NCBI GenBank assembly: GCA_005778405.1 | Contig: SXOA01000035.1 | Location: 1 to 64,000 of the forward strand | Source: Planctomycetaceae bacterium | GTDB lineage: Bacteria > Planctomycetota > Planctomycetia > Pirellulales > Pirellulaceae | Reading direction: 5' to 3' | DNA: 64,000 nucleotides | Shown here: positions 44,959 to 52,887 of the stretch, one piece after another | How the letters are laid out: each line of letters opens with the position of its first letter | Position numbering within the stretch: the first letter of the stretch is position 1 | Program-made: the position numbers and the translations under genes | Notes under the pieces: model-generated | Databases searched by the model: none | Told to the model about the DNA's origin: nothing | The model's input: the letters and a program-made list of their open reading frames with translations, nothing else

Positions 44959-46488
44959 ATGAAAATCAGTAGACCGGCAAAGTGGTGTTGCGCTCTGACA
45001 TTTTTGGCAATGGCTCTAGTCTTTAGCATGAGTTGGCAACCAACTCGTGCCCAGGAGAACAAGGAGGAGACTAAGGCTGCGGAAGCAGCGCCGGTCGAAG
45101 GTGCGGCTGTCGCAGCACCCACACCGGAAAAGGCAGCTCCAACGATCGCCGATGTCAAAGTCCTGGCGGACGACGCCGCCCTGGCTGGCCACAACGCCTG
45201 GATGCTCACCTCCTCGGCCTTGGTGCTGTTCATGACAGCGCCTGGCTTAGCGATGTTTTACGGCGGTCTGGTGCGAAAGAAGAACGTGCTTAGCGTGCTG
45301 ATGCAGTGCGTTTTCTTAATGGGTCTGATGACCGTGATCTGGGCCGTTTATGGATATTCGCTTGCCTTCGGCGGTTCTAACCCCTACATCGGAAATGGCG
45401 AATATCTCTTCATGAACGGCGTACAACGCCAATTCAATGCCACGACGAACACGGTCGATACCCCGATGTTCAACGCCGACTTTGCGTGGCGTATCCCGAT
45501 GCTCACCCACATGCTGTTCCAAGGCATGTTCTTTATCATTACTCCCGCTCTGATTGTGGGGGCTTTTGCCGAGCGGATGAAGTTCAGCACGATGGTTGTG
45601 TTCACGATCCTGTGGGGGACTATCGTTTATTGCCCTCTCTGCCACTGGGTCTGGGATGCAGGCTTGCTGGGTTATGTGAAAGATGGTGCTACCGGCAATG
45701 GAATTGCCGGTGGAGCGCTCGATTTTGCCGGAGGCACGGTCGTGCATATTAGCTCGGGCGTCTCTGCCCTGATCTGCGCCTTGCTGATTGGCAAGCGAGT
45801 GGGCTACGGCAAAATTAACATGCCCCCCCATAACTTGACGTACACGGTCCTGGGAGCCGCCATGCTGTGGGTCGGTTGGTTTGGCTTCAATGCCGGCAGC
45901 GAATTGGCCTCGGATGGTCTCGCGTCCAGCGCCTTCTGCGTCACCCACTTTGCCGCAGCAGCCGGGGCTCTGGCTTGGGCGGGCATGGAATGGGTCACTC
46001 GCGGCAAGCCATCGGTACTTGGTGCCGCGTCCGGGCTAGTGGCTGGGCTCGTTTGCATCACTCCCGCCTCGGGCTTTGTCCAGCCGATGCCCGCTCTGGT
46101 GATGGGTGTGGCCGCGGGTGTGGTTTGCTTCCTAGCCTGCACAAAGCTCAAGGCTGCCTTCGGATACGACGATGCACTGGACGTTTTTGGTGTCCACGGC
46201 GTGGGCGGAACCTTGGGAGCCATTCTGACGGGCGTGTTCGCCACGGTGCACGTTTGCGATACCGCGCTGGTCAGCGACGGTAAGGCAGTGGGCCTGGTCG
46301 ATGGCCGGATCGAACTCCTGATCGGGCAACTTGCCGCGGTCGGAATCACTTGGGTTCTGGCGATTGTCGTCACGTTTGTGCTACTCAAGGTTCTCGACGC
46401 CACCATGGGCCTCCGCGTCACCGAGGACGAAGAGCAGCAGGGACTTGATGTGACCCAGCATGGCGAAGAAGGGTACATCTTTAGTTAG
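44959..46488 (+). CDS. amt: Ammonium transporter (Amt/MEP family)
   Basis: ATG 44959 with AAGGCGGA upstream; 509 residues. A signal-like first helix (CCALTFLAMALVFSM), a linker of about 50 residues rich in Ala, Glu and Pro, and then the 11-helix Amt core: LVLFMTAPGLAMFYGGLVRK, GALDFAGGTVVHISSGVSAL (substrate-site Asp and first pore His), GWFGFNAGSELASDG, and DVFGVHGVGGTLGAIL (second pore His). The C-terminal tail TEDEEQQGLDVTQHGEEGY is the part that PII proteins usually contact. It moves ammonium into the cytoplasm under nitrogen shortage. No glnB/glnK gene is adjacent, unlike the common amt-glnK pair. A hairpin follows the gene. Confidence 0.96.
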   Translation: MKISRPAKWCCALTFLAMALVFSMSWQPTRAQENKEETKAAEAAPVEGAAVAAPTPEKAAPTIADVKVLADDAALAGHNAWMLTSSALVLFMTAPGLAMFYGGLVRKKNVLSVLMQCVFLMGLMTVIWAVYGYSLAFGGSNPYIGNGEYLFMNGVQRQFNATTNTVDTPMFNADFAWRIPMLTHMLFQGMFFIITPALIVGAFAERMKFSTMVVFTILWGTIVYCPLCHWVWDAGLLGYVKDGATGNGIAGGALDFAGGTVVHISSGVSALICALLIGKRVGYGKINMPPHNLTYTVLGAAMLWVGWFGFNAGSELASDGLASSAFCVTHFAAAAGALAWAGMEWVTRGKPSVLGAASGLVAGLVCITPASGFVQPMPALVMGVAAGVVCFLACTKLKAAFGYDDALDVFGVHGVGGTLGAILTGVFATVHVCDTALVSDGKAVGLVDGRIELLIGQLAAVGITWVLAIVVTFVLLKVLDATMGLRVTEDEEQQGLDVTQHGEEGYIFS

Positions 46489-46511
46489 TCAGGACCAATG
46501 CGGACACCGCA

Positions 46512-46541
46512 GTGTCGCCGGTCTCCGCCTGACCGGCACAC
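46512..46541 (+). terminator. Hairpin after amt
   Basis: GTGTCGCCGGTC (46512-46523) pairs with GACCGGCACAC (46531-46541), one bulged base, 7-base loop, starting 24 bases after the amt stop. No U-tract. Confidence 0.4.
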
Positions 46542-46607
46542 CCCTACGGCTTGGGCAGGAGGTTTCGACCTTTTGCTCAAGCCGGGGTTGTTTCTTGGGG
46601 CAAACTC

Positions 46608-46637
46608 CATGGACTGCATGAGGTCATGCGGTCCATG
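46608..46637. promoter_or_regulatory. 30-base dyad upstream of the Nramp-like gene
   Basis: CATGGACTGCATGA (46608-46621) and TCATGCGGTCCATG (46624-46637) are complementary at 13 of 14 positions with 2 bases between. The tiny loop and position 120 bases before the gene fit a DNA-binding site better than a terminator, but no regulator is known. Confidence 0.45.
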
Positions 46638-46756
46638 TTGGTCGGGCGTGACGAGTAACCGACCGGAGAATCCCGTTGAATCGCATTAGAAAGATCATGA
46701 AAGTCAGGGATTCCGGAACGTAGCCACAGTTTCGCTGGCGCAGCGATTCCTCTAAG

Positions 46757-48250
46757 ATGCTCGCCATGGCCGAAAACACACATGACGATGCCTATTTAGT
46801 TTCTGACAAGACCATTCAGGCACCGCCGGACAGTCTATGGAAAGCGCTGACGAAGATTGGCCCAGGGATCATCCTGGCGGGAAGCATTGTCGGATCGGGC
46901 GAGTTGCTCCTGACGACCGGCCTGGGCGCGGACTACGGCTTCGTCTTTTTGTGGCTGATCTTGTTTAGCTGCGTCATCAAGGTCTTCGTGCAGATCGAAC
47001 TTGGCCGATATGCAATTTCGTCCGGAAAACCGACCCTGACCGCACTCGACTCGTTGCCCGGACCGCGCCTGGGGACTCACTGGATCGGCTGGTGGTGGCT
47101 GATCATGATGCTGGCCACCATTTTTCAATTGGGCGCGATGGCGGGGGGTGTGGGCCAGGCGCTGAACCTGGCGTTTCCGGGCGTCTCGGTGTGGCTGGCC
47201 GATTCACTCACTGGCATGTTGCCGTCGCTCGCCGCTGCCATTCGCAATCGTCCCGAACACCCCTGGGCCATTTTGACGGCCTTCTCGGCGGTCCTCTTGC
47301 TCCTCTGGGGCGGCTACAAGCGGATTGAACTGATTACCACGATTCTTGTCGCTGGTGTTACGCTGGTCACGGTGATCTGCGTCGCCCTCCTGCCGTCGAC
47401 CGGATTTCCGTTCCGGATGTCGGACTTGCAAGACGGGTTTTCGCTAAAAATCCTGGGCCTGAGCGGCCTGGCGATTTCCGCGGCCTTCAGCACGTTCGGC
47501 ATCACCGGAGTCGGGGCCAGCGAGCTCTTTGCCTATCCCTACTGGTGCCTGGAAAAAGGTTACGCCCGCTTCACAGGCCCTCAATCGGACGATCCGGCTT
47601 GGGCCAAGCGGGCTCGCGGCTGGATGCGGGTGATGGTTCTGGATGCCTGGGTCAGCATGATCGTCTTCACGGTGGCCACTGTGGCGTTCTACATCCTCGG
47701 TGCCACCGTTCTGCACCGCCAGGGATTGCATCCGGAGAAATCTAAGATGATCGAGACCTTGTCAATGATGTATGTCCCCGCCTTCGGCAAATGGACGCAA
47801 CTGTTCTTCCTCATCGGCGCTTGGGCGGTGCTGTTCAAAACCCTGTACGTTTCGTCGGCTGGAAATGGACGATTGCTGGCCGACTTTGTGGGGCTCACGA
47901 AGGCCGTCAACTACGCCGGCCGTCCGGAGTTGAGAAAGCAGTGGATTCGGCGGTTCAGCATCTCCTTACCGATCATCGGGCTGGTGCTGTACCTGATGTG
48001 GGGCGATCCCAAGATGATGGTCATCATCGGCGGCTTCTTCCAGGCCGCGACACTGCCCATCATTTCCGGCGCGGCGCTCTACCTCCGCTACTACCGCACG
48101 GATCAGCGACTGGCACCGTCGCGCTGGTCCGATGCGCTCGTATGGTTTGCCTTCCTTTCCATAACGGCGTGCTCCCTCTACGCGATTCCTCAATGGGCGA
48201 TCAATAGTCTCTGGCCGGCCATCAAGCCCTACTTAGTACTGGGACCGTAG
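46757..48250 (+). CDS. Nramp-family-like transporter without canonical metal-binding motifs
   Basis: 497 residues and about 11-12 helices. The start is ATG 46757 or 46766; no ribosome site decides. Overall layout is that of Nramp proton-coupled divalent-metal transporters: IGPGIILAGSIVGSGELLLT, VFVQIELGRYAISSGKPTL, FSTFGITGVGASELFAYPYW, then WTQLFFLIGAWAVLFKTLYV. But helix 1 has GSIVGSGE where Mn/Fe transporters have DPGN, and helix 6 has GVGASELFAYP where they have MPH. So the metal-coordinating Asp, Asn and Met are absent, and another substrate is likely. It follows amt by 268 bases and ends 36 bases before the convergent trpD. Confidence 0.82.
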   Translation: MLAMAENTHDDAYLVSDKTIQAPPDSLWKALTKIGPGIILAGSIVGSGELLLTTGLGADYGFVFLWLILFSCVIKVFVQIELGRYAISSGKPTLTALDSLPGPRLGTHWIGWWWLIMMLATIFQLGAMAGGVGQALNLAFPGVSVWLADSLTGMLPSLAAAIRNRPEHPWAILTAFSAVLLLLWGGYKRIELITTILVAGVTLVTVICVALLPSTGFPFRMSDLQDGFSLKILGLSGLAISAAFSTFGITGVGASELFAYPYWCLEKGYARFTGPQSDDPAWAKRARGWMRVMVLDAWVSMIVFTVATVAFYILGATVLHRQGLHPEKSKMIETLSMMYVPAFGKWTQLFFLIGAWAVLFKTLYVSSAGNGRLLADFVGLTKAVNYAGRPELRKQWIRRFSISLPIIGLVLYLMWGDPKMMVIIGGFFQAATLPIISGAALYLRYYRTDQRLAPSRWSDALVWFAFLSITACSLYAIPQWAINSLWPAIKPYLVLGP

Positions 48251-48286
48251 AAACGAGGCTCACGAGGCCCCGTCACAGCGGAGTCT

Positions 48287-49312
48287 TCATCGATTGCTTT
48301 CCCGAGCTAGCTCGGCGAGCAACCCTTGGGCGGCGCGTGTATCGATCGCCTCCGCTGCTCGCAGCGCACAATCACGCGGCGATGCGGCGAAACCGGCAAC
48401 CCACAATGCCGCTGCGGCATTGATGAGGACCATGTCGCGCGGTGGACCTTGTTGGCCGGCGAGCACGTCTCGAATGATGGCCGCGCTGGCCTGGGGGCCA
48501 TCGACGACCAGGGATTCTTTTCCCGCGAAGCTAAGGCCAAAGTCCGCCGCCTGCCAGGTAAAAGTCCGAATACCGGAGGGCGTCACCTCTCGAACCTCCG
48601 TCGGCCCCGTGACGGTTACTTCTCCCATTCCGTCCCCTCCAACGACTACGGCTCGCTCCGTCCCCAGCCGCAACAGCACTTCAGCCATCATTCCCTGAAG
48701 TTCCGGTTTGCCGACACCCAAAACCTGGTAACTCGCCCGGGCAGGATTGCAGAGAGGCCCGAGGAGATTGAAAATGGTCGCCGTGCCGAGCTGCTTGCGG
48801 ACGGCGGCGACGTGCTTCATCGCCGGGTGAAGGGACGGAGCAAAGCAAAAGCATAGGCCCAGCTCTTCGAGGCAGCGCTCGACGGTTTCGACAGGGGCCG
48901 CGATGTTGACACCCAGCGATTGCAAAACATCCGCTGAGCCGCTCTTGCTCGTAGCGCTGCGGTTTCCATGCTTGGCCACCGGCACACCAGCCGCCGCCGT
49001 CACAATGGCGGCCGCGGTGCTGACGTTGAAGATGTTGGAGCCGACGCCACCCGTTCCGCATGTATCGACAATCCCCTGCCGAGTCGAACGAATCGGCGTC
49101 ATGTTTTGACGCATCACAAGCGCCGCACCGGCAATTTCGTCCGCCGTCTCCCCCTTCGCCTTGAGCGCTGTGAGCAGCAAGGCAATCTCGTTCTCACGAC
49201 AACGGCCGGCCATCACCTCGGCCATCACTGCGGCCATTTCCTCCATCGTCAGGTTTTCGCCGGCGGAAATGCGGCCAAGGTAGGGAGTGAGCATGGAGTG
49301 TTGAAATGGCAT
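48287..49312 (-). CDS. trpD: Anthranilate phosphoribosyltransferase
   Basis: TrpD joins anthranilate to phosphoribosyl pyrophosphate, the second step of tryptophan synthesis, in the cytoplasm. 341 residues, the usual length. Motifs: VDTCGTGGVGSNIFNVST (PRPP loop), VAKHGNRSATSKSGSADVL, FCFAPSLHPAMKHVAAVR and IFNLLGPLCNPA. The site that is usually GLDE reads GDGMGEVTVTGPT, so the first of two Mg-binding acids is Gly, while Glu stays. It is last in a minus-strand run, 30 bases after the MoaD-like gene; no other trp gene is in the window. Confidence 0.95.
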   Translation of the reverse strand: MPFQHSMLTPYLGRISAGENLTMEEMAAVMAEVMAGRCRENEIALLLTALKAKGETADEIAGAALVMRQNMTPIRSTRQGIVDTCGTGGVGSNIFNVSTAAAIVTAAAGVPVAKHGNRSATSKSGSADVLQSLGVNIAAPVETVERCLEELGLCFCFAPSLHPAMKHVAAVRKQLGTATIFNLLGPLCNPARASYQVLGVGKPELQGMMAEVLLRLGTERAVVVGGDGMGEVTVTGPTEVREVTPSGIRTFTWQAADFGLSFAGKESLVVDGPQASAAIIRDVLAGQQGPPRDMVLINAAAALWVAGFAASPRDCALRAAEAIDTRAAQGLLAELARESNR

Positions 49313-49342
49313 GAGGTTAAAGACTGCGGAACTCCGATTGTA

Positions 49343-49639
49343 CTATCCCCCGGCCAGCGCTCCGACAATCAAAAACGGCTCCGCTCCGGTGGCCACCCCT
49401 TCGGGGAGAAGAACCTCCGACGGTTCATTAGAGAAATCCTGCTCGCAAGCAAAGAACCGCAGGAAGGGGCGGCGGTCGAGCGTGACATGGTCGCGGATGG
49501 TGCCACGGAGCATGGGAAAGCGGGCCTCGAGTGCATCGAGAATGGCCCGCACGGTAACCGGACCTTCCACCTCCAGCTGGACCTCGCCCTGGACACGGGC
49601 GAGGGTACGGAGATGGAAGGGTATAACGACTCGAACCAT
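49343..49639 (-). CDS. MoaD/ThiS-family sulfur-carrier-like protein
   Basis: 98 residues from ATG 49639. Beta-grasp pattern: [57 protein letters not shown]. It ends in Gly-Gly, the residue pair that is adenylated and thiocarboxylated in MoaD, ThiS and related carriers. The E1-like activator (MoeB/ThiF) is not nearby. It lies 28 bases after the BNR-repeat gene and 30 bases before trpD. I recall the same two-gene pair (BNR-repeat protein plus MoaD-like protein) in other bacteria, with no known function; that memory is not verifiable here. Confidence 0.82.
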   Translation of the reverse strand: MVRVVIPFHLRTLARVQGEVQLEVEGPVTVRAILDALEARFPMLRGTIRDHVTLDRRPFLRFFACEQDFSNEPSEVLLPEGVATGAEPFLIVGALAGG

Positions 49640-49667
49640 GGGGGGAGGCAAGTCCTTTTTACCCTGA

Positions 49668-50852
49668 TTACGCCAGCGTCTGCACTTCCACCGACAGCAC
49701 CGGCGGCAAATCACGCACGATAGACTGCCAGTTATCGCCCGAATCCGGCGAGCAATAGACTTGCCCACCCGTGGTGCCAAAATAAATGCCGCAGGAATCG
49801 AGTTTGTCGACAGCCATCGCGTCGCGGAGGATGTTGACGTAGCAATCGCTTTGCGGCAGTCCCTTGGTGAGGGCTTCCCACTCGTTCCCTCCGCTGCGGC
49901 TGCGGTAGACACGCAGTTTGCCTTCGGGAGGATAGTGTTCCGAGTCGCTCTTGATCGGGACGACGTAGACTGTGTCCGGTTCGTGGGCATGAACCTGAAT
50001 TGGGAAACCGAAGTCGGTCGGCAGGTTGCCGCTCACCTCGTGCCACAGGTCGCCCCCATTGTCGCTCCGCATCACGTCCCAGTGGAGCTGCATGAAGAGC
50101 ACATTCGGACGCTTGGGATTCATCGCCATGTTGTGGACGCAAAAGCCGATCTCGGCAGTGGGGTCCGGCATGTACTGCGACTTGAGTCCTTTGGTGATCA
50201 CCTTCCACGACTTGCCTCCATCGTCGGTGCGGAATGCCCCCGCGGCCGAGATGGCGATGTAGATCCGCTGGGGATTGGTCGGGTCGAGAAGGATGGTGTG
50301 GAGCCCCATGCCCCCCGCACCGGGCCCCCACTTCTCTCCCTGGATGGCGCGCAGGCCGGCCTGTTCATGCCAAGACTGGCCTCCATCGGTCGTCTTGAAG
50401 AGAGCTGCGTCCTCGACCCCCGCATAAACCGTGTCCGAGTCGGTGAGCGACGGCTCCAGATGCCAGACCCGCTTGAACACCCACGGCTTCTGCGTGCCGT
50501 CGTAAAACTGGTGCGTGGTGAGGGGCTTGCCGGTCTCAGCTGACGTGTCATAGACGAATTTGTTGCTCTCACCCTTAGGCATGCCTTCGGGAGTAGTGGT
50601 CGGTTCGCCGGCGGGCGTACCGGGCTGCTCCCACGTCTTGCCGCCGTCGCTGGACCGCTGAATGATCTGCCCGAACCAGCCGCTCGTCTGCGAGGCATAA
50701 ATCCGGTTCGGATCGACCGGCGAGCCCTTGAGATGGTACATCTCCCAGCCACCAAAGAGTGGGCCGTCGACCTGCCATTTTTGGCGTTTGCCGTCAGCGG
50801 TGAGAATGAAAGCACCTTTTTTGGTGCCGACGAGGACACGGACTGAGGACAT
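49668..50852 (-). CDS. BNR/Asp-box repeat protein (sialidase-like propeller), cytoplasmic
   Basis: 394 residues with no signal peptide, so probably cytoplasmic, which is unusual for this fold. Asp boxes mark the propeller blades: [41 protein letters not shown] and [10 protein letters not shown]. The start [17 protein letters not shown], with VGTKKGAF, is common in a family linked to photosystem-assembly/exo-sialidase-like proteins. Arg-triad residues of true sialidases are not recognisable. ATG 50852 has GGAG 8 bases upstream. It precedes the MoaD-like gene by 28 bases, so a joint role is likely. Confidence 0.85.
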   Translation of the reverse strand: MSSVRVLVGTKKGAFILTADGKRQKWQVDGPLFGGWEMYHLKGSPVDPNRIYASQTSGWFGQIIQRSSDGGKTWEQPGTPAGEPTTTPEGMPKGESNKFVYDTSAETGKPLTTHQFYDGTQKPWVFKRVWHLEPSLTDSDTVYAGVEDAALFKTTDGGQSWHEQAGLRAIQGEKWGPGAGGMGLHTILLDPTNPQRIYIAISAAGAFRTDDGGKSWKVITKGLKSQYMPDPTAEIGFCVHNMAMNPKRPNVLFMQLHWDVMRSDNGGDLWHEVSGNLPTDFGFPIQVHAHEPDTVYVVPIKSDSEHYPPEGKLRVYRSRSGGNEWEALTKGLPQSDCYVNILRDAMAVDKLDSCGIYFGTTGGQVYCSPDSGDNWQSIVRDLPPVLSVEVQTLA

Positions 50853-50916
50853 GAGTTACTCCGTTGGATTCTCGTTGATGGGTTCTTGGATAAAGGTTTT
50901 TCCACAAAAGACTGGA

Positions 50917-51753
50917 CTATTTAGCCGCAACTTCCAGCGGCGGCTTGCTGCGAGCGAGGTATCCGCCTGCGACAAAGATTTCAGAATCTCCCAGAACGAC
51001 GTTGAATACCTGCGCGACCCGCTCCGCAGAGGCAACCTCCAGCACTCGAACGGGGCGGACATTAGTACCATCACGATGCAGGACCATATCCCCCGGCTGA
51101 AGTTCGCCCGCGGCTTTGATCTTTCCGCCCGCCAGACAAAGGGGCTGAATCTTGGTAGTAAGCAGGCTTCCTGCCTCGGTGCGGATGTTCCAGAGGACGT
51201 TGGTCGTGACGAAGACCGAGGTCACTGTCGCGGACTGAGCTTCTCCACTGAGGCTCATGGTGGTAAGCACATCCCCCATTTCGATAGTCTCGATGAGCCG
51301 CCGGCCGTCCGGCGAATCCACCAACGTTCCGCGCGGAAAACAACCTGGATGACAAGGCTCCATCAGGTGGTGGTCATATTGAATCTCATGGATCCTCGCT
51401 TCTGGGAAGGCACGCGATAACCTCGCCCGGTCGGCTTCGGTTAGCGGTTGATAGTGCGTGCTATAGCCGATTTCTTGAATCGCTTCGTCCCCCAGCAAGC
51501 GGCGGAGGAACGACACTGAGGCTGGCGGAATCCGCGTTGTCCCCGGCGGAGCGTTGTTCACCCATTGCTTCATTGTGGTGATTTGCAGGCTGGCCTGGGG
51601 GCTGAATTCCTGAAGCAGGGACTTCCGCTGCCGCACGACGCTCGATTCCCATCCCAACCAGCAGCATAGCACCGTGACGACAATGAACATCGTCCGCAGG
51701 CTGAAGGTCAGCCAGCGGCGCGGTGATTGCGGGCCTTTCGGTGCATCCTTCAT
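50917..51753 (-). CDS. Membrane-anchored protein with a degenerate Hint domain
   Basis: 278 residues. The N-terminus PRRWLTFSLRTMFIVVTVL (11-29) is a signal anchor of the planctomycete FSLRT type. Residues about 40-135 are soluble, of unknown fold. From Cys138 it is a hedgehog/intein fold: CFPRGTLVDSPDGRRLIETI then EMGDVLTTM; ATVTSVFVTTNVLWNIRTE; LQPGDMVL; and VFNVVLGDSEIFVAGGYLAR as the last strands. The block B His of splicing Hints (TxxH) is absent: TTKIQPL at 199-205. No terminal HN follows. So Cys is there but splicing should not be possible. It starts one base after the DUF1428 stop. Confidence 0.75.
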   Translation of the reverse strand: MKDAPKGPQSPRRWLTFSLRTMFIVVTVLCCWLGWESSVVRQRKSLLQEFSPQASLQITTMKQWVNNAPPGTTRIPPASVSFLRRLLGDEAIQEIGYSTHYQPLTEADRARLSRAFPEARIHEIQYDHHLMEPCHPGCFPRGTLVDSPDGRRLIETIEMGDVLTTMSLSGEAQSATVTSVFVTTNVLWNIRTEAGSLLTTKIQPLCLAGGKIKAAGELQPGDMVLHRDGTNVRPVRVLEVASAERVAQVFNVVLGDSEIFVAGGYLARSKPPLEVAAK

Positions 51754-51754
51754 T

Positions 51755-52111
51755 TCAGGAATGTTCCACGAGCGTTTTGAACCCGCCCCACATCATCCGC
51801 TGGCAATCAAACGGCATGTCTTTAGGGGCTGAATGCATGCGAGGGTCCTTCATCACCTTGGCGTTCACCTGGTCGCGATGAGCCCGTGACTTGTAAACAA
51901 TGAATGCAAAGACGACGGTCTCGCTCGGCTTTAGTTTGATGCCCTTCTTGAATGGCATCCCGTATTTCACATCCAGATCATCGCCAGCGCACTCAAAATA
52001 TTCGAGCGCACCATGTTCCATCCAGATTTTCCCCCCCAAGGCGGCCATCTTGGCGTAAGCCTTGAGGTTCTTCTTGGGAACCGGCACCACAAAACCATCG
52101 ACGTACTTCAT
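51755..52111 (-). CDS. DUF1428 family protein
   Basis: 118 residues from ATG 52111, with GGGAG 7 bases upstream. It begins MKYVDGFVVPVPKKNLKAY, typical of DUF1428, a ferredoxin-like (dimeric alpha-beta) family of unknown function; other blocks are VVFAFIVYKSRAHRDQVNAK and DPRMHSAPKDMPFDCQRM. The frame is open far upstream through the SRPBCC gene, but the start motif and ribosome site are decisive. The TGA is followed after one base by the start of the Hint gene, so the two are coupled. Confidence 0.88.
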   Translation of the reverse strand: MKYVDGFVVPVPKKNLKAYAKMAALGGKIWMEHGALEYFECAGDDLDVKYGMPFKKGIKLKPSETVVFAFIVYKSRAHRDQVNAKVMKDPRMHSAPKDMPFDCQRMMWGGFKTLVEHS

Positions 52112-52155
52112 AGATGACTCCCGAATAATGAGTTGGAATAAAGTGGTTTGAATTC

Positions 52156-52698
52156 CTATCCGTTCGCTTCGGCCAGCGTTTTCAGGCTGGCCAATCCCTT
52201 CTCGAAATCGCCGCCGATCAACTTGTCCATGTTCATAAACAAGCCAAACGCCTTGCCCATGAAGTTGTTGTGGCCGGTCATCCCCCAGGTGACCAGGGTT
52301 TGATTTCCCTGGGGCTGGAAGGTGAATTCCGCGGTGTTGGTGCAGGTGAAAGGCTTGATGAATTCGAGCTTGATTCGGATCATGTCGCTTGGCCGACTCT
52401 CCTTGATGGTCATCCGTCCTTGACCGACCTCTTTGTTCCCATCCCAGGCGAATTTCGCTCCAGTCCCGGACGCTGGACCGTCGTAAGTCTCCTTCGAGGT
52501 CGGATCGAGTTTGGCCCAAGGGGACCAGTCGTTCCATTTGTGGAAATTGTTGACGTAGCCGAACACGACCTCGGGAGAGGCAACCATGGTCGCCTTTCGC
52601 TCGACGCGAAACTCCGACGGCTGAAATGCGACGACAAGGAGGAATAACACCACGATGGCAGCGATGGCCGACAGGACGATGAGAATGATTGGGAGCAT
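52156..52698 (-). CDS. SRPBCC (START/polyketide cyclase-like) domain protein, membrane-anchored
   Basis: A single N-terminal helix (MLPIILIVLSAIAAIVVLFL) is followed by an SRPBCC fold of about 145 residues: VERKATMVASPEVVFGYVNN, KWNDWSPWAKLDP, AKFAWDGNKEVGQGRMTI and TWGMTGHNNFMGKAFGLF. These pockets bind hydrophobic ligands; the ligand here is not known. SRPBCC and DUF1428 genes are often neighbours in bacteria. It is first in the minus-strand run that ends with trpD and is divergent from the DUF1501 gene at 52888. Confidence 0.88.
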   Translation of the reverse strand: MLPIILIVLSAIAAIVVLFLLVVAFQPSEFRVERKATMVASPEVVFGYVNNFHKWNDWSPWAKLDPTSKETYDGPASGTGAKFAWDGNKEVGQGRMTIKESRPSDMIRIKLEFIKPFTCTNTAEFTFQPQGNQTLVTWGMTGHNNFMGKAFGLFMNMDKLIGGDFEKGLASLKTLAEANG

Positions 52699-52813
52699 TG
52701 TCCGATACTTGCGTGCTGCGACTTGGGGAAACTGGCCAACTGAGGACCGACTGCGCTGATTCTAACTCTCCCTGGGATGCTTCGGAATCTCTCATGGCCC
52801 TCAATATTTTCCT

Positions 52814-52842
52814 TTGCACTCATCAACCGCTTTTGATATATT
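52814..52842 (+). promoter_or_regulatory. Possible promoter of the DUF1501-cytochrome-WD40 run
   Basis: TTGCAC (52814-52819) and TATATT (52837-52842) are 17 bases apart, ending 45 bases before the ATG at 52888. The -10 is 5/6, the -35 is 3/6. Confidence 0.4.
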
Positions 52843-52887
52843 GCCAAGCGGTGTCGGAGATGCCGCAATACCTTGGAGCCTGCTGGA

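Noticed and set aside
46498-46689. 63-residue frame between amt and the Nramp-like gene
   Set aside because: It runs through two hairpins and has a Pro/Arg/Cys-rich composition with no recognisable fold; better explained as regulatory DNA.
46489-46756. Possible metal riboswitch before the Nramp-like gene
   Set aside because: The stem at 46608-46637 has a 2-base loop and none of the paired loops of the Mn (yybP-ykoY) class is visible.
49640-49990. Upstream extension of the MoaD-like frame to 215 residues
   Set aside because: The extra part lies inside the BNR-repeat gene in another frame and is Arg/Ser/Cys-rich; the ATG at 49639 starts the beta-grasp domain exactly.
52112-52819. Upstream extension of the DUF1428 frame to 354 residues
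   Set aside because: It overlaps the SRPBCC gene in another frame; the DUF1428 start motif and GGGAG site at 52111 are decisive.
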